A stretch of 43,280 nt of DNA from Alphaproteobacteria bacterium (GCA_017626035.1 JAGAJR010000003.1:1-43280), one strand, 5' to 3'; shown: positions 18,601 through 26,217, counted from the first letter of the stretch. Notes: generated by a model not told the origin, from the sequence alone. A program made the numbers and translations.

Positions 18601-19036
18601 CAGCCGTGTCCTGTCAAAGGATCAGAAGACCTTCCACAACTGCTACCTGTTCAAGGCCAGTGGTGAGGAAAACGGATTGCAGGTTGTAATTCCTGACCTC
18701 GGCGTGGATTGGTTCTGCGACGCTTCAACAATCGGAGGCAATATGGACGCTTGTGCCAGTGCAATCTGGAACGGAACCTATTTCATCCCGTGTGAAGTAT
18801 TGGTTGATAACAGTGCTAAAATGTTTGCTTATGACGGTAAAAACACCTCCGGTGACAAATACCTGCTCATGAGCTTCAACGAAGCAGTTATCAAAGGTAT
18901 CAAGAACTACAGTTCTGATATCAATACTTCAGCTACACCGATAATGAACGGTATCAGCTCAGCGGATGAAAACGGCGTGATTACTGTTTACCTGAACAAG
19001 GGCAGTATCTTCACTTACCATTCCGGAAAGAACTAA
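15623..19036 (+). CDS. large Bacteroidota-like surface lipoprotein with tandem repeats
   Basis: The ATG at 15623 is chosen over an in-frame ATG at 15560 because it places a lipoprotein signal peptide at the N-terminus, ending MVSC (Cys29), then SEYDGPE. The precursor is 1137 residues. Two similar segments of about 175 residues lie at about 618-793 and 798-975; shared motifs are FSDGSF/FDDNSF, DTVTV.KPV, DFGKG.V.HS, NGRV and FNY.GTYGSQ. A C-terminal domain (about 983-1137) closely matches the end of the lipoprotein at 12037-13638. The A-rich leader lacks a Shine-Dalgarno, and Pro codon CCC is frequent. Function is unknown; adhesin or surface-binding protein is a guess. Confidence 0.75.
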   Translation: MKRELIKNIYAMFMFAIAMVVVSVTMVSCSEYDGPEVPGKQDPEPPQQVTLEKVEKIACNAVSSTWDGENAVLMTRGISDNYAPKYRTNAWWAVTNTEYQAKLIYTDGTSQEESKYFNVTNNANVFLGKGTQFVKSIETIMAKPEESITDLGSLGELTVYSFEGYSFGIVTSSQKSPEVLTFDKISKNDLCTPQMTNTYLKAEKHFVKDSLEYKLYDVEFHFQSMIEAGDNNQREVVITKRFAESKNGTTPGGNDPEHVCYVLRNSGFDFVTEETSTSYATVYEIFSDGSEKKVEDINTIVYNWHKASEDYELIVSSFAYTEVEDIVYRMVADGTSRVSDENANIFLTGYQTTALTGTQTFTYRFDGHFEIPVYTDPDGKAHTMEYREYNPSNNGLKEGQKTSDGVFETLPVTSPVTMEFNQKNYELESTVTLKVPTGSIQDRLSGLKAINIRVEGEYIKYDLVRYFTQSPSTTTPMEVLHMAEQHAEELKTTEKRSYTATSTQTDTISSTPFTDGRHTGDYVEFNKTYHYADFDVVVNNKVRQNIVYTEGGFTAYIYAGETSCNQNGYTFGTVDNGDDKKHVYTDEISYGLNIGAFETANSVQLVRYTELIPEEKHLVDVKEVKVEGNRHFMYITFSDGSFDRDTVTVEKPVALIGKTLAELNRSDLDFGKGQVDHSQKPAEKTSSMNGRVVTTPYEQTYPVSYNNHNHSITGQYETYYYAYTYKGVTKGCDLTSPTLKVENTNFELGTAKEETVGNKVYKVTPVTFNYKGTYGSQNPTCKVTTSVRQYLRDIVTKKVLTSVEEIGTKGDNIHYIKITFDDNSFIKDTVTVNKPVTLVGGTVEDMYRDDVNFGKGNVNHSSTPTAGTKTTNGRVTATAYTHNYPVAYNGHDHKVTGTYNKYIYTYTHEGVSKSCNLTTPTLKVENTSVVPGTGNEQTIGQKIYEVIPVVFNYTGTYGSQTKTAKVTGNVYKFVKNVEDPKPQYKTEYSFVAASRVLSKDQKTFHNCYLFKASGEENGLQVVIPDLGVDWFCDASTIGGNMDACASAIWNGTYFIPCEVLVDNSAKMFAYDGKNTSGDKYLLMSFNEAVIKGIKNYSSDINTSATPIMNGISSADENGVITVYLNKGSIFTYHSGKN
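17475..18550 (+). repeat. two tandem repeat units within the large lipoprotein gene
   Basis: Units of about 530 bp (roughly 17475-18003 and 18016-18550) encode matching segments: DTVTVEKPV/DTVTVNKPV, DLDFGKGQVDHS/DVNFGKGNVNHS, TSPTLKVENT/TTPTLKVENT and FNYKGTYGSQ/FNYTGTYGSQ. The similarity is clear in protein but diverged in DNA, so the duplication is not recent. Confidence 0.7.
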
Positions 19037-19065
19037 GCCAAGTTCCAACTGAATATTCAAAAAGA

Positions 19066-19095
19066 GGGCGGTGCTTCGTGCACCACCCTTTTTTT
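19066..19095. terminator. terminator between the large lipoprotein gene and fliP
   Basis: GGGCGGTGC (19066-19074) pairs with GCACCACCC (19080-19088) with one mismatch, flanked by A-rich sequence and a run of eight Ts. It serves the plus-strand gene and could also serve fliP on the minus strand. Confidence 0.75.
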
Positions 19096-19161
19096 ATGCA
19101 AAAACAGAAAATCCATCTTTTATCCGCAAGTTCTGTATTAGTTTCCAATAGAACGAGCATT

Positions 19162-19908
19162 TTAATGGAAGGAGTTTACCAACGACCCAGCCAATACATA
19201 CCAACCGTCTACCAAAACAAAGAAAATCACTTTAAATGGAAGTGCGAGAACTGTTGGCGGCAACATCATCATACCCATGGACATTAATACGGAAGCTATT
19301 ACCATATCTATAATCAAAAACGGCACAAAGATTAAAAAACCGATTTCAAAAGCCCGCCGCAGTTCACTAATCATAAACGCCGGAACCGCTACTTTCAAAG
19401 ATGTTTCGGCAACGCTTTCCGCCGACTTCTCTTTTGCCAAATCCGTAAACAGAAGCAAATCTTTTTCCCGGGTATTGCGAACCATAAACTCTTTCAGCGG
19501 GGCAATCGCTTTTTCCAACCCTTCTTCAATCTCCACCTTTTCTTCATACATCGGCTTAACTCCTTCTTCCCAGGATTTTTCCAATACCGGAGACATAATA
19601 AAAAAGGTCAGAAACAAAGCCAAAGAGAGCAAAACCATATTCGGAGGCGTTGCCTGAGTCGCCAAGGCACTCCGGGTAATAGAAAAAACAACGATAATCC
19701 GGGTAAAAGAAGTCATCATAACCAAAATACTCGGAGCAATCGACAACACCGTTATCATCAAAATAACATTAAAGATTCGGGCGGTTACCGAACCGCTCGG
19801 AGATGCCTCGCCCACATTCAGGGTCAGACTCTGAGCCATTGCCGGGTCTGCAAAAAGCAGACACCCGAAAACAACCAAACCGAACAGAACATAAAACCTT
19901 TTAAACAT
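19162..19908 (-). CDS. fliP: flagellar export apparatus protein FliP
   Basis: FliP is a core inner-membrane component of the FliPQR export gate. The 248-residue protein carries a cleavable signal peptide (ending AMAQ, about residue 26), then four membrane segments and the family signature MVIASVLMSMGMMMLPP. It directly follows fliO with no intergenic space. No other flagellar gene is in the window, so the rest of the flagellar set must lie elsewhere. Confidence 0.96.
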   Translation of the reverse strand: MFKRFYVLFGLVVFGCLLFADPAMAQSLTLNVGEASPSGSVTARIFNVILMITVLSIAPSILVMMTSFTRIIVVFSITRSALATQATPPNMVLLSLALFLTFFIMSPVLEKSWEEGVKPMYEEKVEIEEGLEKAIAPLKEFMVRNTREKDLLLFTDLAKEKSAESVAETSLKVAVPAFMISELRRAFEIGFLIFVPFLIIDMVIASVLMSMGMMMLPPTVLALPFKVIFFVLVDGWYVLAGSLVNSFH

Positions 19909-20196
19909 TTATTTTTTTACCTTTTTAATTTCGCTGTTTTCCAAAACCAGATTTTGAGAGGCTCCCAGCAAAAGCAAATATTCCTTATCGTCCTTGGTTA
20001 CCAAAACCAAAGAATTTTTTGCATCGATTCTTTTAAACTCGACAATACCCAGCCTTTGATTTTGTGCCAATTTTTTCATAAAACCGCACTTGCCGCCCTT
20101 AACCTCGCAATATTTTACAAACCACAGGGTAACCAGCAGCAGGCCGATAACAAAAGCCAATGACAGCAAGGCTTGCAAAACCATTCCCAAGTCCAT
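19909..20196 (-). CDS. fliO: flagellar biosynthesis protein FliO
   Basis: The start is ATG 20196, not an upstream in-frame ATG at 20250: AAGGAG lies at the right distance and the N-terminus becomes a membrane anchor, MDLGMVLQALLSLAFVIGLL. The 95-residue protein has one membrane segment and a short cytoplasmic domain (RLGIVEFKRIDAKNSLVLVT) typical of FliO, which assists FliP assembly. It abuts fliP. Confidence 0.85.
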   Translation of the reverse strand: MDLGMVLQALLSLAFVIGLLLVTLWFVKYCEVKGGKCGFMKKLAQNQRLGIVEFKRIDAKNSLVLVTKDDKEYLLLLGASQNLVLENSEIKKVKK

Positions 20197-20303
20197 CAAA
20201 CTCTCCTTTATTTTTAGCTGATTATATCCGTATTCCAAGTTATGAGTCAATCAAACGACAATGCTTGTTGATATTTAAGCCGCAATATGTTAGCTTGCCG
20301 GTT

Positions 20304-20834
20304 ATGAAAAAGGCAAGTTCTCAAAATCCGGACAATCGCACTTGCGGCGTGTCCAGCATTTCGCAAGCTATGCTCCCTCTTGTTAAACAGGTTTTGGGAC
20401 AAAAAGGCTTTGTCGAAATTGACGTCTTAAGCAATTGGGACAGTATTGTCGGTGAGGAACTGGCTCAATTCAGCTTTCCTCAGAAAATAGATTTCAAACG
20501 CGGAGAAAGAAACAACGGCACACTGAATTTAAGTGTTCCGACCGGTGCTTTTGCCGTGGAAATTCAACACCGGGAAAAATTTATCATCGAAAAAATCAAC
20601 ACTTATTTCGGGTACAATGCCGTTTCAAAGCTGAAAATCATTCAAAACAACGACATATCCGTTGACGACATCAAGGAAATTAATCAACGTAAACAACATA
20701 AAACTCTTGTAACTGCCGAAGAACAAAATTATATTAACGACTTAGCGGAAGATTTAAATAATCCGGCTCTAAAAGAAATTTTAATAAAATTAGGGCAAAG
20801 TGTATTTGACAACAACAAAAAAGATGAGAAGTAA
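20304..20834 (+). CDS. DUF721 (DciA-like) family protein
   Basis: The start at 20304 (MKKASSQNPDN) is preferred over an upstream ATG at 20160, which would overlap the fliO coding region. The 176-residue protein has the DUF721 pattern VLSNWDSIVGEELAQFSFPQ and then a beta-rich stretch GTLNLSVPTGAFAVEIQH. Related proteins (DciA) load the replicative helicase, but this remains inference for this branch. DUF721 next to a DsbA-like gene is a common alphaproteobacterial pairing; the dsbA-like gene starts 5 bp later. Confidence 0.8.
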   Translation: MKKASSQNPDNRTCGVSSISQAMLPLVKQVLGQKGFVEIDVLSNWDSIVGEELAQFSFPQKIDFKRGERNNGTLNLSVPTGAFAVEIQHREKFIIEKINTYFGYNAVSKLKIIQNNDISVDDIKEINQRKQHKTLVTAEEQNYINDLAEDLNNPALKEILIKLGQSVFDNNKKDEK

Positions 20835-20839
20835 ACACT

Positions 20840-21598
20840 ATGAAATTTGAAAATACCATAAAAAAATTAAGTGCGTTTGTCGCAAGCTTTTTCTTGTTTT
20901 TCTTATGTGCGGGAATGTATTTGCAGATTAAAGGCTTCATTATGACCCCGGACGGAAAAATTGTTCTTGTCAACCCCGCTCAGGCCCAGCAAACCGCCGA
21001 AAACGAAACAAGTGTTCCGGTTCCCGGAGAAATCAGCACCAAAGTAGACCCTCAGGTAAACATCATTTTGCCGAAAGGCCACATTCTGGGACAGGAAAAT
21101 GCCCCGATAACCATTTACGAATATTCATCTTTCGGTTGCTTCCATTGTGCGGATTTTCATTTGGATACACTCCCTCAGCTGGAAAAAGATTTCATCAACA
21201 CCGGCAAAGTTAAACTGGTTTTCGCCAGTTTCCCTCTGGATAAAAAATCCATGCAGGCAGCCATGCTTTCCGAATGTATTCCGCAGGAAAATTACCACGC
21301 TTTTTTAAATACCGTTTTCAAAAATCAAAGAGAATGGGGATTGTCCTTACGCAGCGATAAAATTTTGTCTGAATATGCGTCTCTCAACGGAATTACCAAA
21401 GAAAAAGCCCTTGAATGTATGAAAGACGATAAAATCGCCAAGGAAATCGTTGAAGGACGGCAGGAAGCCATTGATAAGCTAAAAATTCAGGGTACTCCGG
21501 CCTTCTTAATCATTTCCGACGAAGGAAAAGAAGTTATTCACGGAGCTCCAAGCTATCAGGCCTTAAAAGCTCTTCTCGAAAAAAGATTAAAAAACTGA
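20840..21598 (+). CDS. DsbA-family thiol oxidoreductase
   Basis: The 252-residue protein has an N-terminal signal anchor (about 9-30) and then a thioredoxin-like DsbA fold with active site CFHC (Cys100-Cys103) in SSFGCFHCADFH, and the cis-Pro loop GTPAFLI. It should act in the periplasm on protein disulfides. The CxxC middle residues FH differ from the PH of classical DsbA. It is translationally close to the DUF721 gene upstream and 37 bp ahead of atpI. Confidence 0.9.
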   Translation: MKFENTIKKLSAFVASFFLFFLCAGMYLQIKGFIMTPDGKIVLVNPAQAQQTAENETSVPVPGEISTKVDPQVNIILPKGHILGQENAPITIYEYSSFGCFHCADFHLDTLPQLEKDFINTGKVKLVFASFPLDKKSMQAAMLSECIPQENYHAFLNTVFKNQREWGLSLRSDKILSEYASLNGITKEKALECMKDDKIAKEIVEGRQEAIDKLKIQGTPAFLIISDEGKEVIHGAPSYQALKALLEKRLKN

Positions 21599-21635
21599 AA
21601 AGTTTTAATAAGTCGGTAATATTTTATCATATATA

Positions 21636-21947
21636 GTGAAAACAATGGATAAGATTCCTGAAGACATAAAGCTGATTGATGAACGCATCAAAAAGCTTAA
21701 AGCCAAAGAAGCTAAAGCCAGAAAAGACAAACCTGAATCTCAGTTTGCCCATGCGACAAAAACCGGATTCAGAGTCGGAACGGAGTTAGTTTCGGGAGTT
21801 ATTGTCGGAGCGGCATTCGGCTATATACTGGATAAGATATTGGATACCCGTCCCCTGCTCTTGATAATCTTCTTATTCTTTGGCGGTATCGCAGGTTTCT
21901 TAAACGTTTACAGATTTGTAAAAAGTGAAGAAACAAACAAGGAGTAA
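21636..21947 (+). CDS. atpI: ATP synthase accessory protein AtpI
   Basis: AtpI is a small membrane protein that helps c-ring assembly. The product has a charged N-terminal half (KKLKAKEAKARKDKPE) and two membrane helices (about 50-66 and 72-90) with the AtpI-type GAAFGYILDKILDTRPLL region. The start is GTG 21636 or ATG 21645; neither has a strong Shine-Dalgarno. It heads the Fo cluster as in other Alphaproteobacteria. Confidence 0.88.
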   Translation: MKTMDKIPEDIKLIDERIKKLKAKEAKARKDKPESQFAHATKTGFRVGTELVSGVIVGAAFGYILDKILDTRPLLLIIFLFFGGIAGFLNVYRFVKSEETNKE

Positions 21948-21952
21948 CTACA

Positions 21953-22675
21953 TTGTCCAACCCTATGGAACAATTCAGCGTCAAACCTATTATCCCGCTG
22001 AAAATAGGCAATATTGACGTATCCTTTACCAATTCCGCCTTATTTATGGTTATAACCGTTGTGGTTTCTACCCTGATTTTCGCATTCTGCCTGAGAAAGA
22101 GAACGATTGTTCCTTCCGTGTCGCAGTCCATTCCCGAAACCATATACGAATTCATTTCTTCACTGATTAAAGAAAACGTGGGAGTTGAGGGATTAAAATA
22201 CTTCTCCTTCATCTTCACTTTATTCCTTTTTGTCGCGTTCGGCAATATGCTCGGCTTGTTCCCTTACGCTTTCACTTATACTTCACACTTGGCAGCTGTC
22301 GGCGGCTTGTCTGTCATCGCCCTGCTGTTCAATGTCTGCATCGGCATAAAAAAGAAAAAATGGGGATACTTGCGAACCTTCCTGCCAAAAGGGATTCCGG
22401 CAGCTCTTGCCCCGTTGATTATTCCGATTGAAACAATTTCGTTCTTATCAAAACCTTTCAGCCTGACAGTCCGTCTTGTCGCCAATATGACGGTCGGACA
22501 CATCATGCTTAAAATCATTGCCGGATTCATTCTGGCATTAGGTATCGGCGGTATCGTACCTCTGGTATTTGACGGATGTATTGTCGTATTCGAAATTTTT
22601 ATCGCTCTGCTGCAAGCATTCATTTATACAGTTCTAAGCTGTATTTATCTGAGTGACGCCATACATAGTCACTAA
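21953..22675 (+). CDS. atpB: ATP synthase Fo subunit a
   Basis: Subunit a forms the proton half-channels. The TTG at 21953 is taken as start because AAGGAG lies 9 bp upstream; an ATG is four codons on. The 240-residue protein is strongly hydrophobic with about five to six helices, and the essential Arg is in the conserved SLTVRLVANMTVGH segment. It starts 5 bp after atpI. Confidence 0.97.
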   Translation: MSNPMEQFSVKPIIPLKIGNIDVSFTNSALFMVITVVVSTLIFAFCLRKRTIVPSVSQSIPETIYEFISSLIKENVGVEGLKYFSFIFTLFLFVAFGNMLGLFPYAFTYTSHLAAVGGLSVIALLFNVCIGIKKKKWGYLRTFLPKGIPAALAPLIIPIETISFLSKPFSLTVRLVANMTVGHIMLKIIAGFILALGIGGIVPLVFDGCIVVFEIFIALLQAFIYTVLSCIYLSDAIHSH

Positions 22676-22753
22676 ATATAATTATGTCGAATTAACAATG
22701 ACTCATAAACAAAAATTTTGTTTTGAACTTAAATTTTGAAAAGGAAGAAAATT

Positions 22754-22975
22754 ATGGAACCTATGGCTTATATCGGAGCCGGTATGTGTGCTCTCTCTAT
22801 GATGGTCGCCGCTTGGGGTGTGTCTCAGGTTTGGACAACAATCATTTCCACGGTAGGACGCAATCCTCAGGTAAAAAAAGATGTAGATATTTATGGCTGG
22901 GCCGGTTTTGCGGCTGTTGAAGCTATTGCTCTTTACGCATTGGTTATCGCTCTTGTAATGCTTACAGGAAACTAA
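22754..22975 (+). CDS. atpE: ATP synthase Fo subunit c
   Basis: The ATG at 22754, with AAGGAAG upstream, gives a 73-residue hairpin protein. The polar loop is GRNPQ (35-39), including Arg36, and the ion-binding carboxylate is Glu56 in AAVEAIALYA. The first helix reads ALSMMVAAWGVSQVW, so the usual GxGxGxGxG packing motif is largely replaced. Ala57 after Glu56 and no Gln at the sodium-ligand position suggest proton coupling. A long hairpin follows the gene. Confidence 0.96.
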   Translation: MEPMAYIGAGMCALSMMVAAWGVSQVWTTIISTVGRNPQVKKDVDIYGWAGFAAVEAIALYALVIALVMLTGN

Positions 22976-22985
22976 AAACCATTAA

Positions 22986-23031
22986 AACCGCTTCAGATAG
23001 TGAGCCTGTCTCACTGTCTGAGGATGCGGTT
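22986..23031 (+). promoter_or_regulatory. intercistronic hairpin after atpE
   Basis: AACCGC (22986-22991) pairs with GCGGTT (23026-23031), and inside it CAGATAGTGAG (22994-23004) pairs with CTCACTGTCTG (23010-23020) with one G-T and a 5-nt loop. No T-tract follows. Such a structure could stabilise the 3' end of atpE mRNA or lower downstream expression, helping the high c:b ratio (inference). Confidence 0.65.
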
Positions 23032-23050
23032 AAATTAAAAGGATAAGAAT

Positions 23051-23536
23051 ATGCCTCAGTTAGATACTTCTACTTTTGCATCGCAGCTTTTCTGGCTGTG
23101 TATTTGCTTTTTTACGATGTTGTTTATCATGTCTAAAATCATCATTCCTAAAATCGCAGACATACTGGAACAGCGGCAGCGGAAAATCGACAGCTATTTA
23201 AACAAGGCATATCAAATCAAGCTTCAAGCCGAAGAAGCCCTGAAAAAATATCAGGACGCTTTGACTGATGCCGCACAAAAGGCCAACGCTTCTCTTGCCG
23301 AAACCCAAAACGAACTCAACCAACTTGTTGAGAAAAAACAGCAAGACCTAGACCTCCGCCTCCACAAAAAAATTATGGAAGGAGAAGCCGAAATCGAACA
23401 AAGCAGAGAAGACGCTTTAAATAAAGTTAAAAGTATCTCTGAAGAATTAGCCTTAGAGATTATCAAGAAAATCGGAATAGACGGTATCAATAAAACAGAT
23501 ATCAAAAATGCAATTAAAGACGCCGAGGGACAATAA
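23051..23536 (+). CDS. atpF': ATP synthase Fo subunit b'
   Basis: The 161-residue protein has one N-terminal membrane helix (about 11-33, FWLCICFFTMLFIMSKIIIP) and a long charged coiled coil forming half of the peripheral stalk. Two b-type genes in a row (b' then b) are typical of Alphaproteobacteria and photosynthetic bacteria. The stop codon overlaps the next ATG by one base (TAATG), indicating coupled translation. Confidence 0.92.
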   Translation: MPQLDTSTFASQLFWLCICFFTMLFIMSKIIIPKIADILEQRQRKIDSYLNKAYQIKLQAEEALKKYQDALTDAAQKANASLAETQNELNQLVEKKQQDLDLRLHKKIMEGEAEIEQSREDALNKVKSISEELALEIIKKIGIDGINKTDIKNAIKDAEGQ

Positions 23537-24156
23537 TGACAACAGAAACCACCACAACCGGAAACGACATTATCGACGCAACCCAAAACGCGGTTATCAG
23601 TGCTGCGGAAAACGTTTCTGAAATTATTGAAAAAACTTCGGAAAACATTCACGGACACGGACCATTTTATCACAATCCGGAATTTTGGGTCGGATTGGCC
23701 TTTATTCTGGTTGTCCTCTGCCTGGCAAAACCGGTCGGAAAAATCGTTCACGCCATGCTGACCAAAAGAATAGACAACATTACCAACCGTATTCATGAAG
23801 CGGCCAACCTTCAGGACGACGCTCAAAAACTTCTGTCCGAATATGAAAAGAAATTCAAAAACGCTCAGGCAGAAGCTGATGCAATACTTGAAAAATCTCA
23901 AAAAGAAATTGAATTTCTGAAAAAAGAAAATATGGCTAAACTTGAAAAAGAAATGAAAATAAAAGAAAAAGAAGCCGCCGACAGATTAGAAAGTTCCAAA
24001 GAAAAAGCAACTCAGGAAATCACCGCTTTAGCCAGCAATCTAACGATTAAGGCTATCAAAACGGCGGTTGCGGCAAAACTTGACGAGAAAACCAAAGACC
24101 GGCTGATTGACGCCTCAATCAACTTGATAACAACATTAAAAGAAAAAGCCTCCTAA
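23536..24156 (+). CDS. atpF: ATP synthase Fo subunit b
   Basis: The 206-residue protein has an unusual N-terminal extension of about 45 residues, rich in Thr, Glu and Asn, before the NPEFWVGLAFILVVLCLAKP membrane helix (about 47-65). A long coiled coil follows. The start overlaps the atpF' stop. The gene ends inside a bidirectional terminator, closing the Fo cluster; the F1 genes are elsewhere. Confidence 0.93.
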   Translation: MTTETTTTGNDIIDATQNAVISAAENVSEIIEKTSENIHGHGPFYHNPEFWVGLAFILVVLCLAKPVGKIVHAMLTKRIDNITNRIHEAANLQDDAQKLLSEYEKKFKNAQAEADAILEKSQKEIEFLKKENMAKLEKEMKIKEKEAADRLESSKEKATQEITALASNLTIKAIKTAVAAKLDEKTKDRLIDASINLITTLKEKAS

Positions 24157-24170
24157 GAGGCTTTTTCTTT
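24139..24170. terminator. bidirectional terminator between atpF and pheA
   Basis: AAAGAAAAAGCCTC (24139-24152) pairs perfectly with GAGGCTTTTTCTTT (24157-24170). The loop CTAA contains most of the atpF stop codon. The A/T-rich arms allow use from both sides of the convergent pair. Confidence 0.88.
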
Positions 24171-24188
24171 TACCTTTTAACTTTGTCC

Positions 24189-25025
24189 CTACAAATAACG
24201 ATAAGGATGGGCCTGATATGTTCCCAGCACATGAACATGCTCGGAAAAAAACTTCAATTCCTCAAACGCATTTTTAAAAGACTGCTGAGACGGATGAGCC
24301 TCTATCTCCACATAAAACTGAGCCGAAACAAACTTGCCTTCCAACAAATAGCTTTCCAGTTTGGTAATGTTAATCCCGTTGGTGGCAAAACCGCCCAAAG
24401 CTTTATACAACGCCGCCGGAATATTTTTGGCTTTGAAAATAAAAGAAGTGATAAACTTCTCTCCGTCATCCTCAGGAATAACCGGGGTTTTAGACATTAT
24501 CAGAAAGCGGGTCGTATTGTTAGACGCATTCTCAATATTGGAAGCCAAAATATCTAAACCGTAAATTTCCGCCGCCAGTTTGGAGGCTATCGCCGCTTTA
24601 GTATTATCCCCTTCTTCCAAAACAAATTCACAGGATTTTGCCGTATCAATCCGAGCCACCGGCTTAATATTGTGCTTTTGCAAAAAATCAGCACATTGAG
24701 CCAAAGCCTGCGGATGAGAAAGAGCCTGCGTAATATCCTCAATCCGGCTGCCTTTTAATCCTAAAAGCTGATGTTCAATCCTCAGAAAAAACTCTCCGAC
24801 AATGGAAAGCCCCGTTTGCGGCAGCAAAAAATGCACATCGGCAACTCGCCCGGCATTTGAGTTTTCAACCGGAATCATTGCAAAATCGACAAAACCTTTC
24901 TGCACCAAATCCATTGCGTTTTCAAAGGTATCACAGGCTATGTATTCCTGATTCGGATAAACCGACATGGCGGCAATATGAGAGTAAGCTCCTGCCACTC
25001 CCTGATAGGCTATTTTCAGTTTCAT
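24189..25025 (-). CDS. pheA: prephenate dehydratase
   Basis: The enzyme converts prephenate to phenylpyruvate for phenylalanine synthesis. The start at 25025 (MKLKIAYQGVAGAYSH) gives a normal 278-residue monofunctional enzyme; an in-frame ATG at 25061 would add 12 residues. Visible are the GVAGAYSH N-terminal motif, IPVENSNAGRV, the catalytic Thr-Arg-Phe in NTTRFLIMSK (about 172-181) and a C-terminal ACT domain with TKLESYLLEGKF for Phe feedback. It has no chorismate mutase domain. Confidence 0.95.
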   Translation of the reverse strand: MKLKIAYQGVAGAYSHIAAMSVYPNQEYIACDTFENAMDLVQKGFVDFAMIPVENSNAGRVADVHFLLPQTGLSIVGEFFLRIEHQLLGLKGSRIEDITQALSHPQALAQCADFLQKHNIKPVARIDTAKSCEFVLEEGDNTKAAIASKLAAEIYGLDILASNIENASNNTTRFLIMSKTPVIPEDDGEKFITSFIFKAKNIPAALYKALGGFATNGINITKLESYLLEGKFVSAQFYVEIEAHPSQQSFKNAFEELKFFSEHVHVLGTYQAHPYRYL

Positions 25026-25105
25026 TTCAAACTCTTCTCTTAAAATAAACTTGCTAATCATGCAACTTTATACTATAACGACAAAAAATTAAAGGATTAA
25101 GAAAA

Positions 25106-26173
25106 ATGAAAGTGGATATTTTTGACTTTGAACTGGATAAAGATTTAATCGCCAGCCAGCCGGCCGAACCGAGAGACAGCTGCCGTTTGCTCGACTTATC
25201 TGTCGAAGGAGAAATTTCCGACCGCATTTTCACCGAACTTCCCGAGTTGCTCAATGAAGGAGACGTCCTTGTTTTTAACGACACCAAGGTTATCCCGGCC
25301 AAATTGTATGGACGACGCGGAGAAGCCGAAGTAGAAGTAACCCTTTACCGCCCGATTGACGCTTTAAACTGGTGGGCGTTCATCAAAAATGCCAAACGCC
25401 TCCGCCCGGAAGATACCGTAACCTTCTATGCCGAGGGAATTACTCCTGAAAATTCCAAATTTTCTGCCCGTGTCATTGAGAAAAAAGGCGAGGAAGGTGT
25501 CCGGCTTTCATTTAACTGCCGTCCCGAGGAACTAAACAATCTCCTCGAAGCATACGGATCCATGCCGCTTCCTCCTTACATCAAACGCGAAAAACTTGAA
25601 AACCGCAATGACAAGGAAAACTATCAAACCGTCTACGCCAAACATGACGGAGCCGTTGCCGCTCCGACAGCCGGATTGCATTTTACCCCGTCTATTATGC
25701 AGAAAATCGCTGACAAAGGCGTAAAAGAAGTCTTTTTAACGCTCCACGTCGGTGCCGGAACTTTTCTTCCTGTTAAAGTGGAAGACACCAAAGACCATAA
25801 AATGCACTCCGAGTACGGCATCATCACTCCAGAAGCGTGTGAAATCATTAACAAAGCCAAAGCTGACGGAAAACGGATTATCGCCGTCGGAACAACCTCA
25901 CTCCGGCTTCTGGAAAGTGCTGCCGACGAAAAAGGCGTTCTTCATCCTTTTGCCGATGATACGGACATTTTTATCACTCCGGGATATAAATTCAAAATTA
26001 TTGATATGCTGATAACCAACTTTCATCTGCCGAAATCAACCTTGTTTATGCTTGTTTGTGCCATTGCCGGCATTGATCGCATGAAAGAAGCCTACCAACA
26101 CGCCATGAAAGAAAAATACCATTTTTATTCTTATGGCGACAGCTCGATTTTGAAATGCGTAAATAAAATTTAA
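25106..26173 (+). CDS. queA: S-adenosylmethionine:tRNA ribosyltransferase-isomerase
   Basis: QueA adds the epoxycyclopentane ring from SAM to preQ1 in tRNA, the penultimate step of queuosine synthesis. The 355-residue protein is full length with the conserved segments LPELLNEGDVLVFNDTKVIPA, APTAGLHFT, LHVGAGTFLPV, GTTSLRLLES and LITNFHLPKSTLFMLV. The ATG at 25106 follows AAGGATTAAG. The partner gene tgt, commonly adjacent, is not here. Confidence 0.97.
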   Translation: MKVDIFDFELDKDLIASQPAEPRDSCRLLDLSVEGEISDRIFTELPELLNEGDVLVFNDTKVIPAKLYGRRGEAEVEVTLYRPIDALNWWAFIKNAKRLRPEDTVTFYAEGITPENSKFSARVIEKKGEEGVRLSFNCRPEELNNLLEAYGSMPLPPYIKREKLENRNDKENYQTVYAKHDGAVAAPTAGLHFTPSIMQKIADKGVKEVFLTLHVGAGTFLPVKVEDTKDHKMHSEYGIITPEACEIINKAKADGKRIIAVGTTSLRLLESAADEKGVLHPFADDTDIFITPGYKFKIIDMLITNFHLPKSTLFMLVCAIAGIDRMKEAYQHAMKEKYHFYSYGDSSILKCVNKI

Positions 26174-26217
26174 ACTCTTAAATTATAAACTACCTCTGAT
26201 TAACCAAGAGGAACAAA

